Source of the DNA: Planctomycetales bacterium
Lineage (GTDB): Bacteria > Planctomycetota > Planctomycetia > Isosphaerales > Isosphaeraceae
NCBI GenBank assembly: GCA_027459775.1
Contig: DAIDHE010000195.1
Location: 1-33,035, forward strand
Length of the DNA: 33,035 bases
Direction: 5' to 3'
The position numbers were made by a program, and so were the translations under genes. Shown here one piece after another: positions 16,930-24,178 of this stretch. How positions within the stretch are numbered: the first letter of the stretch is position 1; each line of letters opens with the position of its first letter. Below the pieces are notes generated by a model. The model made no database searches. It saw only the letters and a list, made by a program, of their open reading frames with translations, and was not told the DNA's origin.

Positions 16930-17496
16930 GTGGCCTGGATTCGGACCGTTTCGCTGGAAGAGGCCGATGAATCGCTCAGCCGGGCGATGGCCGATCAGCG
17001 CTCGCTTTATCCGCCGGAATACGCCCAGCCGGTGCAGGAGCTCGATCAGGGCTTGCCGGGCATCGTCGCCTCGCACACGCTGATCCCCCAGGCGCTCTTT
17101 CACGCTTTTGCGACGTTTGGGGCCTTGATGTCGCCCGATCTGCCGCTGTCTCGCAGGCAGCATGAAATGATCGCGACCATGGTCTCGCTCACCAACAGTT
17201 GCCATTACTGAATTGTCTCGCACGCAGAGTTTCTGCGTCGGGTCACGCTCGACGACGGCCTGATCCAGGCGCTTCGTGAGGATTACACGAAAGCGCCAAT
17301 CACGGACGCCGAGCGGGTCATGATCGATTACGTGGTCAAGCTCACCAAGGACGCGACCAAGGTCTCGCCCCTGGACCACGAGCAGTTACGAGCCGCGAGT
17401 TTCGACGATCGGGCGATCTTGCAGATCACATTGATCGCGGCCTGGTTCAATTACATCAACCGCGTCGCCGACTCGCTCGGCGTCGGCCGGGATTAG
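16930..17496 (+). CDS. AhpD-like peroxidase-related selenoprotein (in-frame UGA read as Sec94)
   Basis: The frame runs from GTG 16930 (GGAGGG at 16918-16923, six bases upstream) to TAG 17494-17496, with one internal TGA at 17209-17211. Read through, it gives 188 residues of the carboxymuconolactone decarboxylase/AhpD peroxidase-related family. The active site is E79, C91-H-Y-U94, H98. This matches E118, C130, C133 and H137 of M. tuberculosis AhpD in spacing (E to C 12, C to C 3, second C to H 4), with UGA at the second Cys. The tail ([15 protein letters not shown]) is family-typical. A hairpin fitting the bacterial SECIS rules begins three bases after the TGA. Likely role: thiol/selenol-based reduction of peroxides. 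A Cys-to-stop mutation or sequencing error (TGC or TGT to TGA) is the alternative, made less likely by the hairpin and the intact frame. Confidence 0.85.
17209..17211 (+). other. In-frame TGA proposed to encode selenocysteine (Sec94)
   Basis: The codon context is TAC-TGA-ATT (Tyr-Sec-Ile). It falls at the second redox residue of the AhpD-type C-x-x-C. Without recoding the product would stop at 93 residues, losing the second redox residue, His98 and the C-terminal helical half. Confidence 0.8.
17214..17245 (+). promoter_or_regulatory. Predicted bacterial SECIS hairpin
   Basis: ACGCAGA (17222-17228) pairs perfectly with TCTGCGT (17232-17238) around a three-base GTT loop. The stem extends below through TGTCTCG (17214-17220) with CGGGTCA (17239-17245), allowing one U-U mismatch, one G-U pair and a single bulged C at 17221. 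This gives a hairpin of about 13 pairs. The apical loop begins with G and lies 17 bases after the UGA. Bacterial SECIS rules (Zhang and Gladyshev) ask for an apical loop of 3-14 bases, a G among its first two bases and 16-37 bases from UGA to loop; all are met. It lies wholly in coding sequence, as bacterial SECIS elements do, and should bind SelB. Confidence 0.75.
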
Positions 17497-17500
17497 CGAG

Positions 17501-17536
17501 CCCCGCGCCCCGGCTTGCTCAAGCCGGGGCTCGGGG
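17501..17536 (+). terminator. Strong hairpin after the selenoprotein gene
   Basis: GCCCCGGCTT (17507-17516) and AAGCCGGGGC (17521-17530) form a perfect 10-bp stem with a GCTC loop, extended by CCCCG (17501-17505) with CGGGG (17532-17536) across one C-T mismatch. It begins four bases after the TAG stop. A short T-run follows only at 17551-17555, so termination may be Rho-independent in a loose sense or the element may stabilise the 3' end. It separates the permease-selenoprotein unit from the LLM gene. Confidence 0.65.
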
Positions 17537-17644
17537 ACGAATTGTCTCGTGTTTTTCCATTGATCGGGCGGCCAGGGCCGCCTAGAGTAAGAGGTCGAAA
17601 CCAAGGCGCGGATCGCCAATAGCCTCCGGAGCGAGCGACCGATC

Positions 17645-18706
17645 GTGGGGATGATTCAGATTGGACTGACGGACCATCTCGAGGGTCCGCGCGAGCGCCC
17701 GTCGGCGGCGATCCTGGGCGAGGTCGCGGAATTGGTGCGGCTGGCCGATCGCCTGGGCGTGCGCTTCGCCTGGTTCACCGAGCATCACGACCACGTCCAC
17801 GAGGGGCATTTGCCCACCCCCCTGCTCTTCGCGCTTCATCTGGCCAGCCAGACGCGGAGGATTCACCTGGGCACGGCGATCATCTGCCTCAATTTGCACC
17901 ACCCGCTCGACGTCGCCGAGCAAACCGCCGTCGCCGAGTTGCTCATGCTGGGCCGGCTTGCGCCCGGGTTTGGCAGCGGTAGTACGCCCGACGAGTTTCG
18001 CCTCTTTGGCCTGGACGAGACCGGCGACGACGAACGCCATGCGCGGTTCACGGAGGCGCTCGGGATCATCCGCGACGCCTGGCGGGGAGAGATTCGCGAG
18101 CGCGAGCCTGGGCCAACGCCCGGTTATTTCCAGGTGCCCGCGCATCGTCCGTTGCCAGTCGCCTCCCCGGATCTTTGGGATCGCACCTGGATCGCCGTCA
18201 ATAGCGTCGGCTCGGCTCGAATCGCCGGAGCGCTCGGGCTCAACATGCTCTTTTCGCATCTGCGCACGCCGGCCCAGTACCGGCAATACGCCGAGACCTA
18301 CCGAACGGCGGGCGGACATGGTCTGATCGCCGCCAACCGCCCGGTCTTCGTCGGCCCTGATGACCAGACGGCCTGGTCATGCATCGAGCCCGCGCTCCGG
18401 CGGCTCTGGAGGCGATTCCAGGCCGAGGGAAAAATCTCCGCCGAGACGCCGGAGTCCGACCACCTTCCCGATCTCGCGGGGCATCCGATCAATTTCATCA
18501 TCGGCGGGCCCGAGTCGGTGGCGCGGCAACTTCGCGAGCTCTGGTCGATCGTTCGGTTCGACATCGCCAACGTCGAGGTACGCTGGGCCGGGCTCGAACA
18601 CGAGCAAGTCTGCGACAGCCTGCGGCGGCTGACGGAACAGGTCATGCCGATCTTGAATGCGCAAGGCCAGCCGGTGCTGGCTCCTGCGCAAAACAACACG
18701 GCCTGA
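17645..18706 (+). CDS. LLM-class flavin-dependent oxidoreductase
   Basis: This 353-residue protein is a bacterial luciferase-like monooxygenase-fold (TIM barrel) enzyme that would use reduced FMN. Family features include FAWFTEHHDH near residue 45, the HLGTAIICLNLHHPLDVAEQ segment, RLAPGFGSGSTPDEF, and the late FIIGGPESVARQL and NVEVRWAGLEHEQV segments. The start is either GTG 17645 or ATG 17651; the GGAGCGAG at 17627-17634 fits the first better. The gene lies 148 bases downstream of the AhpD-like selenoprotein, with a strong hairpin in between. CMD/AhpD-type proteins and LLM enzymes are known to be neighbours in other bacteria, which suggests a functional link. Substrate is unknown. Confidence 0.88.
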   Translation: MGMIQIGLTDHLEGPRERPSAAILGEVAELVRLADRLGVRFAWFTEHHDHVHEGHLPTPLLFALHLASQTRRIHLGTAIICLNLHHPLDVAEQTAVAELLMLGRLAPGFGSGSTPDEFRLFGLDETGDDERHARFTEALGIIRDAWRGEIREREPGPTPGYFQVPAHRPLPVASPDLWDRTWIAVNSVGSARIAGALGLNMLFSHLRTPAQYRQYAETYRTAGGHGLIAANRPVFVGPDDQTAWSCIEPALRRLWRRFQAEGKISAETPESDHLPDLAGHPINFIIGGPESVARQLRELWSIVRFDIANVEVRWAGLEHEQVCDSLRRLTEQVMPILNAQGQPVLAPAQNNTA

Positions 18707-18746
18707 GCCCGATCGAAAGCCTCTCGATCAAAGCCCAGGCCGTGTT
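18695..18746. terminator. Bidirectional terminator-like nested hairpin
   Basis: AACACGGCCTG (18695-18705) and CAGGCCGTGTT (18736-18746) form a perfect 11-bp outer stem, and inside it GATCGA (18711-18716) pairs with TCGATC (18724-18729). It spans the stop of the LLM gene (TGA 18704-18706) and lies between convergent genes. The A-run just left of it (18690-18693) gives a TTTT tract for transcripts arriving on the minus strand. Confidence 0.65.
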
Positions 18747-18759
18747 CGGTCTTCCTGGC

Positions 18760-20838
18760 TCAATTCCCCCCGGCGGACTTGGCCTTCTTGAGCTCGGAGA
18801 GTTCCTTGAGCAGCAGATCCATCTTGGACTCGAGCTCGTGCAGGCGCCGGTCTTGATCCGCCGTGGCCCTCATCATCCCCATCATCGGGCCCGGTCCTCC
18901 TGGGCCCATCGGCCGGCCGTCGGGGCCCATCATTCGGCCGCCGCCCATCATTGGACCCATGCCCCCGGCCGCACCGCCTTGCATCTGGCCGTTCCGCATC
19001 CCCCCGCGCATCATCATCCCGGGGTTTTCTGGCTGGTCGGGCCTGCCTGGCGGCTCGGGCTTGCCCGGCAGCTCCGGCCGTTCCAAGGGAACGGTCCGCC
19101 CGCGTGTCTCCTCGCGCGGCGCCGCTCTCGGCCGTGGGGTCCGCTCAAGCGCTTCGAGCCTGCGATTCGCCTCGCGTAGCTGTCGCTCGAGACGTGAGAT
19201 CATCGCACGTGCCTCTCGAAGCTCTCGCTTGGCCTGGGCAAGATCCTCGTCGCCTCGAGCGCGTGGTTGTTCATTGCGCCGCTCTTGCCTGAGCTCACGC
19301 CGGGTCTCAACCCGGTCGCGGGCGGCCATGCGGAGATCCTCGCGGGATTTGTCGATCATCTCATGCAGCTCTTTCCTGGCTCGGTCCCAGGCTTCGCGCG
19401 CCTCGCGTTCGACGGGTCCGCCGCTCTCGAGCGAGCCGCGGAGCTCGTCGGCCGACCGGTCGACGGCCTCGCGGAACGAGTCGAGGGAGAGATCTTTGTC
19501 TTTCAGCGATCGCTGGATATGGTCGAGCGCGCGCTCGAGCGACTTTTGAACCTCCTCCTTGAGGGGCGCGGCTTCCTTGACGAGCTTGTCGACGAGCTCC
19601 TTGGCCCGATCTTCAAGCCGTTCCGCGGCCTCGCGAAGCCTGAGCTCTTGGTCGTCGTCGGGAGTCGCCTCGTCATCGCTCGGCGCGTTGATGTCGGGGG
19701 GCGGGAGCGGTTTTTCGGGCCGCTCTGGCCGAACGGCGCGGGGCTCGTCTTGTCGCGCCCAGGTCGGCGCCAGCGGCAGAAGCAGGACCGCACCGGCCAC
19801 GACGGCAAGCCGGCCGGGCCAGTTCAGTCTCATCGATGTCTTTGCTTGCATGATCATGCAAAACCTCCGTTTCAAGAGAGAGCCTCGACCGCCTCCCAGG
19901 GCCGACGCGGCCGCGAGGGGAGTCGAGGTGGAAACGAAATCGATCGCCGCGAGCAAGGCGTTGGCATAGGTTTTCGCCCCTTCGGGCGTTGCCCAGACGA
20001 CCCAGGCGTCGCAGCATTCTTCCTCGGCCTCGCGCAGGCGTCTGCGCATCCACCACGCGGCGGGATGCCACCAGTAGAGCCCGCACACGACGAGCTCAAA
20101 CCACCGCACCCAGTGGTCCCCACGCTTGAAATGAGCCAGCTCGTGCAGCAGCAGCGCCCCGCGCTCGTCGCTGTCGAGGGTCTCGAAGAGCGCGGCCGGC
20201 ACGATCAAACGCGGCCGACCGAAGCCCCACCAGAGCATGAGGGGCACCCGCCCCGGCGCGATAATCATGCTCGGAGAACGCGACAGGCACAGAAGCGCGG
20301 CCAATTCACTCGCTTGATCGAGCCATTCGCCAGGCGCTGGCCGTCCCACGCGACTGAGCAGCCGCTCGAACCGAACGATCCGGATCCCCGCCAGCGTCCA
20401 GATCGCGAGCGCGCCCGCGGCCGCGATCGCCACGACGACGATTTGCCAATCAAGAAACAAAGAAGCTATTATAGCATGATTCTGATTCTCGATCACGGGC
20501 GGCGCTTCGGAGATCGGGCTCGGTTCGACGGCGCTCCGAGTCTCGAGTAACGCCTCCTCGAACGCCGGCGGCTCCTCGACCGCCTCGGCAACAATCATCG
20601 GCTGCCGCGCGACAGGAACGGGCGTCGGGGTCTCGGCTCTGATCGCGCTCGGCCAGTCGAACGACGGTGCTGGGACCGGATACAGCGGCGGCGCCACTAA
20701 TTTGATCAGCGCGACCAGCCAGACGGCGTGCACGAGCGCGGGCCTGCGGGGGCGCAAGCGCCCGAGCGCCGCCGCAACGAGCGCGATCACGGTCGCGGCC
20801 AGGGCGTTGCTCAACATGAGGACGATCAGGGAATCCAT
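18760..20838 (-). CDS. M56-family (BlaR1-like) membrane metallopeptidase with long coiled-coil C-terminus
   Basis: The 692-residue product has an N-terminal M56 peptidase domain: membrane segments near 4-24, 36-55 and 130-150, the zinc motif H232-E-L-A-H236, the WWHPAAWW segment and the EEECCDAWV ligand region, then a further span at about 348-366. The external part is not a penicillin-binding domain. It is a long charged helical, coiled-coil region (about 395-590), a Pro/Gly/Met-rich linker (about 600-655, repeated GGM and MMG motifs) and a final short coiled coil. It likely senses an extracytoplasmic signal and cleaves the BlaI-type repressor encoded upstream. The start at 20838 has GGAGGCAGGA upstream and lies 20 bases after the repressor stop. 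Confidence 0.9.
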   Translation of the reverse strand: MDSLIVLMLSNALAATVIALVAAALGRLRPRRPALVHAVWLVALIKLVAPPLYPVPAPSFDWPSAIRAETPTPVPVARQPMIVAEAVEEPPAFEEALLETRSAVEPSPISEAPPVIENQNHAIIASLFLDWQIVVVAIAAAGALAIWTLAGIRIVRFERLLSRVGRPAPGEWLDQASELAALLCLSRSPSMIIAPGRVPLMLWWGFGRPRLIVPAALFETLDSDERGALLLHELAHFKRGDHWVRWFELVVCGLYWWHPAAWWMRRRLREAEEECCDAWVVWATPEGAKTYANALLAAIDFVSTSTPLAAASALGGGRGSLLKRRFCMIMQAKTSMRLNWPGRLAVVAGAVLLLPLAPTWARQDEPRAVRPERPEKPLPPPDINAPSDDEATPDDDQELRLREAAERLEDRAKELVDKLVKEAAPLKEEVQKSLERALDHIQRSLKDKDLSLDSFREAVDRSADELRGSLESGGPVEREAREAWDRARKELHEMIDKSREDLRMAARDRVETRRELRQERRNEQPRARGDEDLAQAKRELREARAMISRLERQLREANRRLEALERTPRPRAAPREETRGRTVPLERPELPGKPEPPGRPDQPENPGMMMRGGMRNGQMQGGAAGGMGPMMGGGRMMGPDGRPMGPGGPGPMMGMMRATADQDRRLHELESKMDLLLKELSELKKAKSAGGN

Positions 20839-20858
20839 GAGTCCTGCCTCCGCCTCGC

Positions 20859-21302
20859 TCAGGAAGCCGATCGCCCACGCCTACGGCCCTTTGCCGGACG
20901 AGTTTGACCGTTGCCAACGCCCGCCGAGTCCGAGCCATCAATGATCGCCCGCAGCGCCAGTCGATCCTCGGGCGAAAGATCCTCCACCCGCGCCAGATGC
21001 GTCAGCAGCGGCGTCAGCGACCCGTCGCACAGCGACTCGGCCAGCCCTCGCAGCCGTTGACCGATCAATCCGTCGCGATCGACTCGAGCCGAAAACAAAT
21101 GCACGAACATCGATCGATCGCGCTCGATGTAGCCCTTGGCCTCCATGCGATCGAGCAGCTTTTGCACCGTCGCGTACTGCGCGGGCCCGCCCCGCGGATA
21201 AAGCACGTCAGTGAGCTGGCGGATCGTCGAACCAGGGCGCTCCCACAACATCCTGAGCACCGTCAGCTCGCTCTCCGTCACATCCTGGGCCGGCCTGGCC
21301 AT
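20859..21302 (-). CDS. BlaI/MecI/CopY-family transcriptional repressor
   Basis: This 147-residue protein carries the winged-helix domain of the BlaI/MecI family in residues 5-75 (ESELTVLRMLWERPGSTIRQ, then the recognition helix AQYATVQKLLDRMEAKGYIER). The C-terminal half is the dimerisation part and ends in a basic tail (RRRGRS). It should repress its own operon until cleaved by the M56 protease encoded 20 bases downstream. The start at 21302 follows a GCGAGG ribosome-binding site; the frame is open to 21368 but would then contain the proposed operator. A near-perfect palindrome 39 bases upstream of the ATG is a likely binding site. Confidence 0.92.
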   Translation of the reverse strand: MARPAQDVTESELTVLRMLWERPGSTIRQLTDVLYPRGGPAQYATVQKLLDRMEAKGYIERDRSMFVHLFSARVDRDGLIGQRLRGLAESLCDGSLTPLLTHLARVEDLSPEDRLALRAIIDGSDSAGVGNGQTRPAKGRRRGRSAS

Positions 21303-21340
21303 ACGCGCCTCGCGAAAGGTTAGAGCAATTCCGTCTGAAC

Positions 21341-21361
21341 TCTCAGTCGAGTCGTCTGAGA
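21341..21361. promoter_or_regulatory. Palindrome upstream of the BlaI-type gene, candidate operator
   Basis: On the plus strand the half-sites TCTCAG and CTGAGA flank CGA and TCG around a central G at 21351. The 21-bp element is symmetrical except for one mismatched pair. It lies 39 bases upstream of the repressor start codon, where BlaI-family operators usually overlap the promoter. The core differs from the staphylococcal TACA-TGTA operator, so assignment rests on position and symmetry. Confidence 0.5.
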
Positions 21362-21449
21362 TAAGCATACGCAGGGCGCGCGGGGGCTGTCAATCGCTTT
21401 CGGCGAGAATCGAGACAGAGGATGTCGGGTTGCCCGTTCGCCTGGCCGG

Positions 21450-22589
21450 TCAGACGCGCAGGAAGATACGATTGCGATACAGGTGATAGAGCAAGAGCCA
21501 TTCGAGCGCGAGCACGCCCAGGGGGATGACCACGGGCTTGAAATCGCCCGAATAGCGGGCGACGCCGCCCAGGAATTTCTGGGCGATGTCGTCAAACGGG
21601 ATGAAATGGGTCGCCAGGTAGATGGTGATCGCGTTCATGCCGATGACGATGAAGAAAAAGGCCCAGGCGCGGAGCTTGATCACGTCGACGACCGTGTAAA
21701 AGAGCGAGAGCAAGATCAGGCTCCATCCGCCGGCGATCAACAGGTAAGAGCTGGTCCAGAGGATTTTGATCACGGGGAAAACGTGGCCCCAGAGCATTCC
21801 CAGCCCCAGGCAGGCGAGGCCCGCCAAGGCGAGCCCCAACGACTTGAGCCATTGGTTTCGGTTCGACAGCAGCCATTCGCCGGCGAAGACGCCCAGAAGC
21901 GAAGTCGCGATCGCGGGGATTGTCGAGAGCAAGCCCTCGTTGTCGCCATAGCCGTAGAACGATTGGTAAATCTTGCCCGGCAAGTAGTGCCGATCGACGT
22001 AACCGGCGAGGTTGGTTTCCTTGGTGTAATCGCCGGCCCTGGATTCCGGCGACGGCACGAGGGCCAGGATCGCCCAGTAACCGAGCAGGATCGCGACGAA
22101 GAGAATCGCCCGCGCGCGAACCTTGAGGAAAAGATACAGGAGCGCGGCCGCGCCGTAACAGATCGCGATCCGCTGGAGCACCCCGGTGATTCGCAGCGCG
22201 TCGAAATGGAACTGGAGCAGATTGTTATAGAGAAGCCCGCAGAAAAAGAGGAGAGCGACCCTGCGAACGATCCGACCGATGGGGGCGGTTCGCGGATGAG
22301 CGCCGCTGGTGTATTTGCGGAGCGAAAACGGAAGCACCACGCCGACGACGAAAAGAAACAGCGGAAAAATCAGGTCGTAGAATCGAAACCCTTCCCAGTC
22401 GACGTGCTCGAACTGCTCGGCGAATTGTTCGCCATGCGGGCCGCCCCACCACTTGCCAAGGGCACGCGCGACGTCGTCGCCCCCCACGATCCAGAACATA
22501 TCAAAGCCGCGCAGGGCGTCGATCGACGACAGCCGCTCGGAGACGTTGGGGGTTGGGCTCGACGAGACGTCGCGGGGCTCGCTGCTCAT
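21450..22589 (-). CDS. HGSNAT-like (DUF5009) polytopic acyltransferase-family membrane protein
   Basis: This 379-residue protein has about ten transmembrane segments and the start signature of the heparan-alpha-glucosaminide N-acetyltransferase-like family: SIDALRGFDMFWIVGGDD, followed by FYDLIFPLFLFVVGVVLPFS. The C-terminal half has more spans, including MNAITIYLATHFIPFDDIAQ. In animals the family transfers acetyl groups from cytosolic acetyl-CoA to luminal glucosamine; in planctomycetes the substrate is unknown but a sugar is likely. The start at 22589 has GAGGA eight bases upstream; the extension to 22670 is a low-complexity Arg/Pro stretch. It precedes the BlaI/M56 pair on the same strand but with a 147-base gap, so it is probably a separate unit. 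Confidence 0.87.
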   Translation of the reverse strand: MSSEPRDVSSSPTPNVSERLSSIDALRGFDMFWIVGGDDVARALGKWWGGPHGEQFAEQFEHVDWEGFRFYDLIFPLFLFVVGVVLPFSLRKYTSGAHPRTAPIGRIVRRVALLFFCGLLYNNLLQFHFDALRITGVLQRIAICYGAAALLYLFLKVRARAILFVAILLGYWAILALVPSPESRAGDYTKETNLAGYVDRHYLPGKIYQSFYGYGDNEGLLSTIPAIATSLLGVFAGEWLLSNRNQWLKSLGLALAGLACLGLGMLWGHVFPVIKILWTSSYLLIAGGWSLILLSLFYTVVDVIKLRAWAFFFIVIGMNAITIYLATHFIPFDDIAQKFLGGVARYSGDFKPVVIPLGVLALEWLLLYHLYRNRIFLRV

Positions 22590-22731
22590 GCCTGGTCCTC
22601 GGCGTACTTGGGGGGATCTCGCGCGGGGATCGATCTGGGTGCGGTCGCGCCCAGGCTCGAGGGAAGTCATGCCTGCCCTGAGATGAGAGAATCCGCGCGA
22701 TCAGGAAACCGCCCGGGAAGTCGTCGTGATT

Positions 22732-23661
22732 TCACTTTCCCGGCGCGTCGTCGCGGCGCGCCGAGTCGGCCGTTGGGAAACTGGCGGGGATTGGAATGGT
22801 GACGCGTCCCGTGGCGGCCCATTCAGCGCCCCGGAGCATGACGGTCTTGAAGCCGATGCAGTGCATCGCCGTCGCGTCATCGCCCATGGCGTGGCCCATG
22901 ACGGTGGTGAAAACGCGCCCCTTTCCATGGGGGATCACCCAGATCATCGGCTCGTTCGCGCCGGTGCCGCCCTTGCTCTTGTCGGAGAACGCCGTCGCCA
23001 GAATCGTCATGTGCTGGGCCGGCCCGCGCTGGCCGTGATAGAGCTCGTCCCTGGCGTGCATCCAGACGCTCGGCATGCCCTTGGTGATGGGGTGGTCGGG
23101 GTCGCGGATCGCGACCTGGAACGCGTGCGGCGGCCCATGACCCGCGCCCGGGCCTTCCCCCTTGGGCGTGCGGACGACCTTGCCCGCATCGTCCAGCGTC
23201 ACCCGATCGCCGAACTTGGGTCCACGCCAGCCCAGGCCAATCATCAAATTATATTCAGGCCAGTCGGTGAAGGCGTTGTTGGCCGCGTGGATGATCGCCA
23301 GACCGCCTCCCTTGGAAACGTAGGCTTCGAGAGCCTCCCGCACCGGGGCGGGCCATGTCTCGCCGTTGTAATTCGAGAGCACGACATCGTAACGCGAGAA
23401 ATCGGGACGGAACGAGTCCCAGGCCGATGGCGACGACTTGGCGGCGGGAGTGGTCGCCACGTCGACCGTGAACCGCCCTGAGCGCTCGAGGTCGGCCTTC
23501 ATGATCGGCGTGGTGTCGCGCCAGTTGTGATTGTTCTGGCCGTCGATGATCAGAAGCCGCAGCTTGGGCTCGTCGCCGACCGCGGGGTGCGCCAAGAAAG
23601 CGACCGTCGCCGTGACCAACGCGAGACGCGTCAGTGTCGTGTGATTTCGAGATTTCGTCAT
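22732..23661 (-). CDS. Secreted ThuA domain protein
   Basis: The 309-residue product has a signal peptide (about residues 1-29, ending AHPAVG-D) and a ThuA (trehalose-utilisation-like, class I glutamine amidotransferase fold) domain. Family features are LRLLIIDGQNNHNW, the YDVVLSNYNGETWP strand, the GGGLAIIHAANNAFTDWPEYN segment, the HPITKGMPSVW segment and the late PMIWVIPHGKGRVFTTVMGH. ThuA proteins are very common in planctomycetes next to DUF1080 and Gfo/Idh genes, as here, and are linked to sugar metabolism. The start at 23661 has GAGAGAGGAC upstream; the longer frame to 23706 is unlikely. It is divergent from the PHA-granule-like gene. Confidence 0.9.
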   Translation of the reverse strand: MTKSRNHTTLTRLALVTATVAFLAHPAVGDEPKLRLLIIDGQNNHNWRDTTPIMKADLERSGRFTVDVATTPAAKSSPSAWDSFRPDFSRYDVVLSNYNGETWPAPVREALEAYVSKGGGLAIIHAANNAFTDWPEYNLMIGLGWRGPKFGDRVTLDDAGKVVRTPKGEGPGAGHGPPHAFQVAIRDPDHPITKGMPSVWMHARDELYHGQRGPAQHMTILATAFSDKSKGGTGANEPMIWVIPHGKGRVFTTVMGHAMGDDATAMHCIGFKTVMLRGAEWAATGRVTIPIPASFPTADSARRDDAPGK

Positions 23662-23831
23662 TGTCGTCCTCTCTCCTGGTGTTCGCTCGGTCGACCGTCG
23701 CCTCATGGGAATTCAGCATAACGCCCGCCGATCGCGATGCAATGCTTGACTTGGCCGCGGTGGCCAAGGCAAGGTAAAGGAACGGCGAAGATGGGCTTGG
23801 GCTCAATCATCAAACGGACGGCGCGACTGGC

Positions 23832-24119
23832 ATGGCACGGCTCGACATCGCGGTGGATCATGGTCAGGATCCCGAAACGGCCCACTCCAATTTTGAGCGT
23901 GCCCTGACGGCCGCGGGCTCGGAATACGGGCGCTGGATCACGCGCTGCGAATGGGCGCTTGATCGCAAGTCGGTCAAGCTAGGCGGGTCGAAATTCGAGG
24001 TCGTCGTCTCCCACGACGACCAGAAAGTCTACGCCCAAGGGGTCGTACCCTGGGGCGTCAAATTCCTGGAAGGGCCGATTCGCGCGTTCGTGGCGCGAGC
24101 CCTTGCCCAAAAATCGTGA
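23832..24119 (+). CDS. Small protein resembling the polyhydroxyalkanoic acid system (PHA granule) family
   Basis: This 95-residue soluble protein reads as a single alpha/beta domain: MARLDIAVDH, a helix with PETAHSNFERALTAAG, then beta strands (CEWALDRKSVKLGG, KFEVVVSHDDQKVYAQG) and a final amphipathic helix. The layout resembles the polyhydroxyalkanoic acid system (PHA_gran_rgn) family seen in many proteobacteria and planctomycetes. The name does not prove a role in PHA storage, and no PHA synthase is nearby. It lies 59 bases ahead of the DoxX gene on the same strand. There is no strong Shine-Dalgarno at the ATG. Confidence 0.6.
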   Translation: MARLDIAVDHGQDPETAHSNFERALTAAGSEYGRWITRCEWALDRKSVKLGGSKFEVVVSHDDQKVYAQGVVPWGVKFLEGPIRAFVARALAQKS

Positions 24120-24178
24120 CACAACCGCCGCCATTTGCCCCCGTCCGACGAGGATGAACGAAGAGGAGACCTCGATCG

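Noticed and set aside
17209..17211. The TGA as a simple nonsense mutation in a pseudogene
   Set aside because: Kept as the alternative but not preferred: the frame on both sides is intact with normal codon use, the stop sits exactly at a redox residue that Sec commonly replaces, and a SECIS-like hairpin follows at the right distance.
19267..20550. 427-residue open frame on the plus strand
   Set aside because: Antisense to the M56 protease, which has the HELAH motif and membrane segments in its own frame.
21483..22802. 439-residue open frame on the plus strand
   Set aside because: Antisense to the acyltransferase-family membrane protein; highly charged, low-complexity translation.
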